NCBI GenBank assembly: GCA_029817715.1
Contig: JARUPY010000538.1
Span: 6,696,001 to 6,760,000 of the forward strand
Direction of reading: 5' to 3'
Origin: Melastoma dodecandrum
Lineage: Eukaryota > Streptophyta > Magnoliopsida > Myrtales > Melastomataceae
DNA length: 64,000 nt
Position 1 is the stretch's first letter. Each line of letters opens with the position of its first letter. Shown here piece by piece: positions 58,100 through 64,000 of this stretch. The translations under genes and the position numbers were made by a program. The notes under the pieces were generated by a model. The model searched no databases, was not told the origin of the DNA, and was given only the letters and a program-made list of their open reading frames with translations.

Positions 58100-60754
58100 T
58101 CTATTCCCTCAGATAGTGCATCAGGTTGCACTTCTGTCTATCTCTCCCAGGCTTGGGGGGATAGCTCCATGATTCCCTTGAGACCCCTATCACTCTGGTT
58201 TGGTGCAATATTTTCATGTAGAAGTTTAGTAGGGGTGGTGTGATTTCTATCATCCATGGAGCCTCTAGTGTGCAAACCAGTAAGGGGGTGATGACCAGGT
58301 AAGTTAGTCTTGGTTCTTTTATTTAATGAAGCTTGAAATGCTTGATAAGGTGAACATGCTTGCGTTTTGAACACATTGATGTTGGTTTATGAGTCGCCTT
58401 ATCTTCTGTTGTGGAGATTCTAATGAGTTAGCTTGCAGAGAAGCATGAAGCTAGCAGTGGTCTTCCACCATTAATAGGTGGTTCAAGGTTTTCCTCTCTT
58501 CTAGGATTAGGCTTCTTATGCTCCCGTTGAAAATCTCCACAGTGAGTAGGGTTGTTCTCTTGAGTTGTCCATCGTAGCATGGACTCCAAGGTGTTGATCT
58601 TATTATGGGAAACTCTTTCTTTTTGCAAGTGAACCCAGGTGAGTTTTTAGTGGTATTCTTGTTTGTGCCTCTTTCAATAGTTTTCTTGCTCCGCCACGAA
58701 TTTTAGGGTGATCTGAGGTGGCTGATGGGAGTATGACTGTGGTGTTCTTGGCTTGCGGGCAGTTTTTTGTTACAGGAGTTTATGTTTGTCTGATGTGGTG
58801 TTAACCCCACCTGCGTTGGGCTACCTTCGATTACTAGGAGTTCCCCTATGTTTGTTTTCCTTCGAAGGTTTTGTCATTTATTAGAGGTGAGGAGGTAGTA
58901 GGGGGGTTGGTGCGAATTTGTCCCCGAGGGGGATACTGTTGTAATTTTCTAGTTTTTTACCATTGAATTTTTACTATTATGGGTAATTTGACGGGGCTGT
59001 GTATCTTCTCTCATGATTCACCTTTTGTCTTATTTTGGTTTGTGTTTTTGGGGACTCACATGTTGCTTCCTTGTCTTTTTAGGTGGGTCTGTCCTGGTTT
59101 AAATCCTTCCCGCTTGCGGTTTTCTACTGTCTTCCATCCCATATTGGTTTTTCCTTATGCTTGCTTCTATGTTATGCCTCGTATGTGGTCAACCGTGTGG
59201 GATTTTCCTGTAACCTTTTCTGGGCCTTTTTGGAATTTTCTCTGCTAGTTCTTTTTGGGTGGTTTGCTCTAGTGTACTATTTTCATGGGGGTGTGCCTAA
59301 AGTCTGCTCTGTGCATATGAGGATTTTTCTTGTTCCGTGCTTTCCCATTTTCGATTTCCTACGGTGGGGATCCTATTTCCGGAGTTTTCATGCTCCGGCG
59401 TTGGGGTTTTGTGTTTTCTCCTGACGCTTTGGACCCTCCTCCTTGGGATAGGCTCGAGGGAACTTTTGACTTTTTGGGTGTTGTGCTTAGCTGCTCCTTT
59501 TTTTGTCCCCTCTTTGAAAATTTGAAAGACTTTCCTTTTCTGGAATTGATCGTTACCCAGTCATCAGCTGCGGTTTCTCCTGCCGGAGGATTTTGGTTAG
59601 TGGCCAAGTTGGCTGCCGGTGGTTGGTGGCAGCGGTGGGTTCCGATGGCCATTTCGTTGCATTGGTTGCGATGAATCTAGACCTCTATAGTGCACTTGTT
59701 GCAGATGCTCGGCTCCCGATTGGATTTTCAGGGACAAATGCTTGGGTAGTGGACGTCTAGATTGATCTCGACGCAGATTCGACCTAGGTTGAGGTCGTCT
59801 AAATTGTTGCTCTTCGGATCCAGTTTAACAAGGTTTCCAATGGATTTTGCAATTGGATTCTCCTTCCCATAGAATTCAATTGGTAAGTGGGGGGTCGAAT
59901 CCATACCACTGTAGATTGAGCATAGGTTCCCATCTTCTTGTTGTTAAGAGGATTCCATTGTAGAACCATGGTCCTGCATTTGTGACGTAGTCCCAGTCGT
60001 CTTCATTGAACAGCCTCACTAGTGGAAAGCTTGGGCCTAGTGGGTGAGTGTGAATCCCAAACATTTTCTCCAAATTTTATGTAGTTTCTATGCTATGTCC
60101 GCGGGCTTTATGTTGGCTCCTATTGGCTTGATTACGAGTGATGTCTTTCATTTGTCGTAGTAAGGTAGGAGTTCTTCTCTTGAGAAGTATATGGTGTTGC
60201 TCTACTCTTGTTTTTGCAAAAAGACGTGGTCTGAGTTCCCTTCGTGCTGGCAATAAGTATCCTCAGGTATATTTGACGCTTTTCCTTGGTGATCCTTCGT
60301 TCCGGCTTGGTTTGTATCTTCCACTTACTTACATCCTAGAAGAGCATTCTTGTAAGAGCTTGTGGCTTTGTGTGGCGGGTATGTTTTGGTGTGGGTGGTT
60401 TGTTTTGGCTTGATGGGTCATTGCTGGGGGTTGGGTGGCGGGGTTATTTTTGGTAGGCAGTGTTTTAGAGATGTTAAAACTAGTGAGAGAATCGATAATC
60501 TTCAATTGGAGCTTTTCCCATATTTTCTTCCTCCCATGTTCCCCGCCTGTGCTCTCTCTCTGATTATGCTTTGTTGATCTCGTTTCCGATCCACGATCCG
60601 TGGGTCTTCGTTCACTGTTTTGGATCTTTTCCAATTCCTTGTTTGTGTGTGTAGGTTGAGCGCTGGTGGTCGGTGAATTTTGGTTTTCGATGTTGAATGG
60701 CCATGTTTTTACTGAATCTTGCAACCTAGCTGTCACTTTTTGTTTTGATCGCAT
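58100..60754 (-). pseudogene. LINE ORF1 (DUF4283-type) remnant
   Basis: The minus-strand text at 60073-59880 (FPLVRLFNEDDWDYVTNAGP, then WFYNGILLTTRRWEP) matches the RNA-binding-like DUF4283 domain of plant LINE ORF1 proteins. It is followed by low-complexity basic text with SRKGKSFKFSKRG (about 59530). The upstream part (60754-60330) is Gln/Thr/Asn-rich. Frames are broken. ORF1 would bind element RNA. Confidence 0.7.
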
Positions 60755-60861
60755 TGAGTTTGCAGTTCGTCACTTTCTGTTTGTTTTTATAGTTTTGTAA
60801 ATACTTGTGTCAAAGAAAAGATTGGATTATGACTCAATTAATAAGTTTATCACTTTCAGGA

Positions 60862-62656
60862 ATGGATTCTTCTGGAGTTTGCAATCCTTGAAATTGGACA
60901 TTGGATGGAAGTACAACTTCTTGAAGGATCCAATGATTCAAATGTGGTCACATACAATGTGAATAAGTGCCCATAGGTGGTATTCAATGCGCAAAACAAT
61001 ATCAAATTGGATTATTCAGATATGCAAGATCATGTAGTAAATGTCCTCGAGATGTGAAGGATGAACTGCGAAGCGAGATAGACGAAGCAAAACTGACACG
61101 GATAGAAGCATTTGGTAGTAATGAATCCGTTCCACTTTATATGCATGATATTGGTGATGATATCGTGATAGAAGAAGGTGGATCTTGTCTTCCTTCAAAA
61201 AGAGGCGCGTCACGGTGTCATGATAGAAGAATTTTGGAACATCAATTGCTACTCGAGCAATTGGTGATGGTAGTATCATGGCAATTGGTGATGATATCAT
61301 GGCAATTGGTGATGGTAGTATCTTAAATACCATGAGATCCTTCATCGAGAAGAAGGAATTGATCTGACACGGCATCACCGGGTTTGCAACGAGTTTTCTC
61401 ACATTGCAGAGGCGTCATCTGTTGAAAAGTAACCTGAAAAATATGTTTGGATTACAAGAATGGGATGATGACAAGTTGTCGAAGACGGCGAAAAGGAAAA
61501 GGGCGATGTAACTGTGTTGCGGGTGACATTTTGGAATTTTGTGTTGTACGTACTCAAGGCAATAGGCCCGCTGGTTGGTTCTCCGTCTCGTGGATAATGA
61601 GAAGAAGCTTGTCGTGGGATATATCTATGAGGCAATAGACAGAGCCAAAGAGACTATTCAAAAGTCTTTCAATTAAAAAGAAGACAAATATAATGATATC
61701 TTCAGGACCGTTAATGAGAGGTGGAACTGTTAGCTTCACTCTCCACTGTATGCAGTGGGACCTGCCTTGAATCCTGCTTAATACGAACCAAATTCCACTC
61801 ATCTAGAGGATGGAGAGATTTTTAAAGGATTTTTTGCTTGTATAGACATATTGATTTCTTCTCTTGAGGTTCAAGACAAAATTACTAATTAATTGGTATA
61901 TTATATGAGATGTGATAAGAATTTTGGAACACCAATTGCCACTCGAGCGAGGGCTCAACGATCACCGGGTACTTTATATTTCAATTGACATGTTTGATGT
62001 TATTGTTGTTTTATGAAACTTCAACATATAAGTCATGTTCTTAACAGCGGAATGGTGGATTTTATTTGGTAAGGATACCCCTAATCTTCAACGACTTGCC
62101 ACTCGAATTTTAAGCGACATGTAGTGCAACAGGATGTGAACGTAATTGTAGTACATTTGAGCATGTATGTCGCTTATTAAGTGAAAGGTTTGTCATATGT
62201 TATTATGAGCATTTCAACATTCCTTTTATCCTTATACAGATTCATACAAAGAAAAGGAATCGACTTGAGCATGAAAGGTTGTTTGACCTTGTCTTTGTCA
62301 AATACAACCAGAAGCTGAAAGCAAGATATGATGCTCGAGATGCAATTGATCCACTTTTTATGGATAATATTGATTATTGTAGTGAATGTCTGGTTGGCGA
62401 GATGGAAGAAGATGCATGTGCTGACTTAATTTTCAGTGGAGAAACATTGACTTGGGGTAAAGTTAAGGGAGCGTCAGCTATTGATGAAGTTGTGAGGACG
62501 ACCAGGGACTCAACTAGTTTGAGGTTGATTGATGATGGTGGAACCCATGTCGACGTCGATGAGGAGATTGAAAGGGATGTGAATGGAGATAATGGTTATG
62601 ATGATTGTGGTTATGGTGACAAGACTCATGATAACGAAGTAGACTTTGATTATTAG
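60862..62656 (+). pseudogene. hAT transposase remnant
   Basis: ATG at 60862 after a TTTCAG acceptor-like word. Blocks in order: BED-type DNA-binding region (NWTLDGS; then PIGGIQCAKQYQIGLFRYAR and CPRDVKDELR, 60970-61080), in which the zinc-ligand His of KQH is Tyr; GIDLTRHHRVCNEFSHIAEA (about 61380); the DUF659-like centre (FWNFVLYVLKAIGPLV about 61532, GYIYEA, RAKETIQKSF); and the C-terminal dimerisation domain (TPNLQRLATRIL at about 62085, then after an intron-like gap KKRNRLEHERLFDLVFVKYN at about 62250) ending in an acidic tail at 62656. Stops and shifts occur in the first two thirds; the last exon is open. Confidence 0.82.
61257..61322 (+). repeat. Three tandem copies, 21-24 bp
   Basis: GCAATTGGTGATGGTAGTATC recurs at 61257, 61281 (shortened) and 61302, within the transposase remnant. 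Likely replication slippage. Confidence 0.85.
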
Positions 62657-62897
62657 TTGGTTATCTTTTGATGCCATATTGTTATGAATCAGTGAAACTC
62701 TTTTGAACTTGGATATGATTTAATGACATTTGACCTTTCATTGAGTAACATATTGGGATTACAAAGCATATGTATTACATATTTTCCTTTATTTACACCT
62801 TAATTGGTGCGCCTTGAGCATTGCGCCTTGCGCCTTAGGCGACTGGGAGGGTTTGCACCTTAGGTGCACCTTGTGTCTTAACTACACTGGTCGTAAT

Positions 62898-64000
62898 TAA
62901 GAAGAATATATGGGTGACAAGAACTAAGCACGAAGAATACCTGAACACCCTAAGAACCTTTCCTCACCTATGTTCGACCGAGCTTGCCATGCTCAGTTTG
63001 ATCGATCAGGCCGAAGTAGAAAGATCTATATTAATTTCCATTGAGTAGAAAGGGAGGTGCGAGCTTCCTCAAAAATTAAGGCCTGCAATGGACCACGAGC
63101 CCAAATGCATAGGCCCTCAGTCACCACCCTTCCCTGTTCATTTTTGATCTAAACACTTATTTGTTGGTGATTGCGTAGTTAATCAATTCACATAACTCCG
63201 GAAAAAAAAGCCCAAATCGAGTCCAACCCCCTAACCATGTGGCTTGAGTTTGGGTCCAACGCCCGTAATCGAAGTCAATTTTGTAGATCGATGAATGTAA
63301 AATTGGTAATTAGAAATCCCCGAACTTTTTCAACTTAAATAAGTTTTATAAATAATTAAATCAATGACGATTCCATATAGTTCACCAAGGTTAAACAATA
63401 ACTTGTTTTAAACGAAGTCATCATGGATGGGGGAACGTGACATAAACGCCCCGGTTTCATCCAAACACTCCTTTTACGGATCATGTCCCGCCATTTCGCT
63501 CATCACTTTTAATTCCGTCACAAGGACTTGGGGAAGATCGAGCAACCGCACAGACAAGCCCAGTTAGGGATTGAGTGAGGATTCATCCAGGTTTCCTCCG
63601 TACCTTCTCGATGTCTTAGTTGAGGCTCTGACTAGAGGGTACCATGGGGAGCGAATCCGAATCCTTGTATTTGTTTGACTCCTGAACGCGAGTTCCTAAA
63701 GGCGCTCTGCACAACATTTTAATTTTTTCATTTTGTTTCATATTATTAATTTAATGATGTTTTTAACCATGTAAAAAAATACATATTCGATGAGACACTC
63801 GAGGACATGGGACGATGAAGGCACGGTTAGGCTCCATGAGCAACATTCGTGATTGAGGCACGAATATACATGGCGGGTTGCGTAAGGGTGTATCCGTGAG
63901 GAGGCATGGGCTGACTAAGGATCATTGATGCGTTGAAGGGTCGTGTTCTATGGACTGGTGTCTTTGGAGGGTCATGTCTATTGTGAAGGGGGGCCCCCAC
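62898..64000. other. Intergenic, no gene recognised
   Basis: No domain or long frame. The part near 63380-63440 resembles 45020-45100, so it may be retroelement debris. Confidence 0.4.

Larger units (their letters stand above)
53895..60800 (-). mobile_element. Near full-length decayed LINE (L1 type)
   Basis: On the minus strand: ORF1 region (60754-58100), then ORF2 (58065-54040) with endonuclease, RT, zinc-binding and RNase H parts, and a 3' tail ending in an A-rich stretch (reverse complement of 53897-53920). The exact 5' end and target duplication could not be fixed by eye. Confidence 0.82.
53733..62889 (+). mobile_element. hAT transposon with a LINE nested inside
   Basis: The left end CAGTGTTATTAAAGGCGC and the right end (reverse complement) CAGTGTAGTTAAGACACA form inverted termini of hAT type. 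Flanking 8-bp words ACCGTAAT (53725-53732) and GTCGTAAT (62890-62897) agree at six of eight positions. Both subterminal regions are rich in GGCGC/GCGCC words (53746-53870 and 62818-62850). A hAT transposase remnant lies between 60862 and 62656. About 6.9 kb between the left subterminal region and the transposase is an unrelated minus-strand LINE, so the hAT was about 2.2 kb before that insertion or belonged to a larger form. Confidence 0.75.

Noticed and set aside
53942..60819. AAGAAAAG on both sides of the LINE as a target duplication
   Set aside because: The left copy lies inside the LINE tail side rather than beyond its A-rich end, so the match is probably chance.
1..64000. CRISPR arrays, bacterial operons, rRNA or tRNA genes
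   Set aside because: No regularly spaced repeats, no operon structure and no clear cloverleaf or rRNA signature were found by eye; the DNA is plainly plant nuclear.

Overview
The window is plant nuclear DNA, almost certainly from a eudicot. Genes are split by GT-AG introns, intergenic DNA is AT-rich, and most of the sequence is layered transposable elements (Ty3/gypsy, Ty1/copia Sirevirus-like, LINE, hAT, small foldback elements). I cannot name the species. Only two host genes look intact.

Gene 1 (5059-6661, +) is a three-exon cytochrome P450 of the CYP716 family, 478 aa. It has the I-helix, ExxR and haem-cysteine motifs and a TATA box 77 bp upstream of the ATG. The family is best known for oxidising triterpene skeletons. 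Gene 2 (22517-34484, +) is a 24-exon gene that I rebuilt exon by exon with every splice phase agreeing. It predicts a protein of about 913 aa with a signal peptide, a long luminal region, one C-terminal membrane segment and a KxKxx tail typical of ER retrieval. It resembles the uncharacterised Arabidopsis At3g28720 type. Two of its introns carry transposon insertions: a solo LTR in intron 5 and a foldback element in intron 20.

Layout. 1-0.8 kb: end of an Athila/Tat-like gypsy element. 0.8-5 kb: AT-rich intergenic DNA. 5.06-6.66 kb: P450. 8.0-9.0 kb: non-autonomous hAT element. 10.1-10.56 kb: tandem duplication. 11.5-14.5 kb: minus-strand copia deletion derivatives. 14.5-17.8 kb: Sirevirus pol remnant followed by an extra 3' ORF. 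18.2-21.8 kb: gypsy element B1 (5' LTR plus gag, truncated). 22.5-34.5 kb: gene 2. 35.07-39.75 kb: complete gag-only LTR element A with target duplication AAGAT. 39.95-40.60 kb: foldback element. 40.83-41.56 kb: solo LTR of family B. 46.21-53.11 kb: minus-strand gypsy element B2 with both LTRs, target duplication GTAAT, and remnants of gag, protease and RT. 53.73-62.89 kb: hAT transposon whose interior holds a near full-length, decayed minus-strand LINE. 62.9-64 kb: nothing recognised.

The most interesting pattern is the relation between element A and family B. Their LTRs are unrelated, but they share the same primer-binding site and homologous gag proteins with an unusual C-x2-H-x4-H-x4-C zinc-knuckle-like motif. 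A carries gag only, while B2 still carries protease and RT remnants. This fits a non-autonomous/autonomous partnership, which is an inference.
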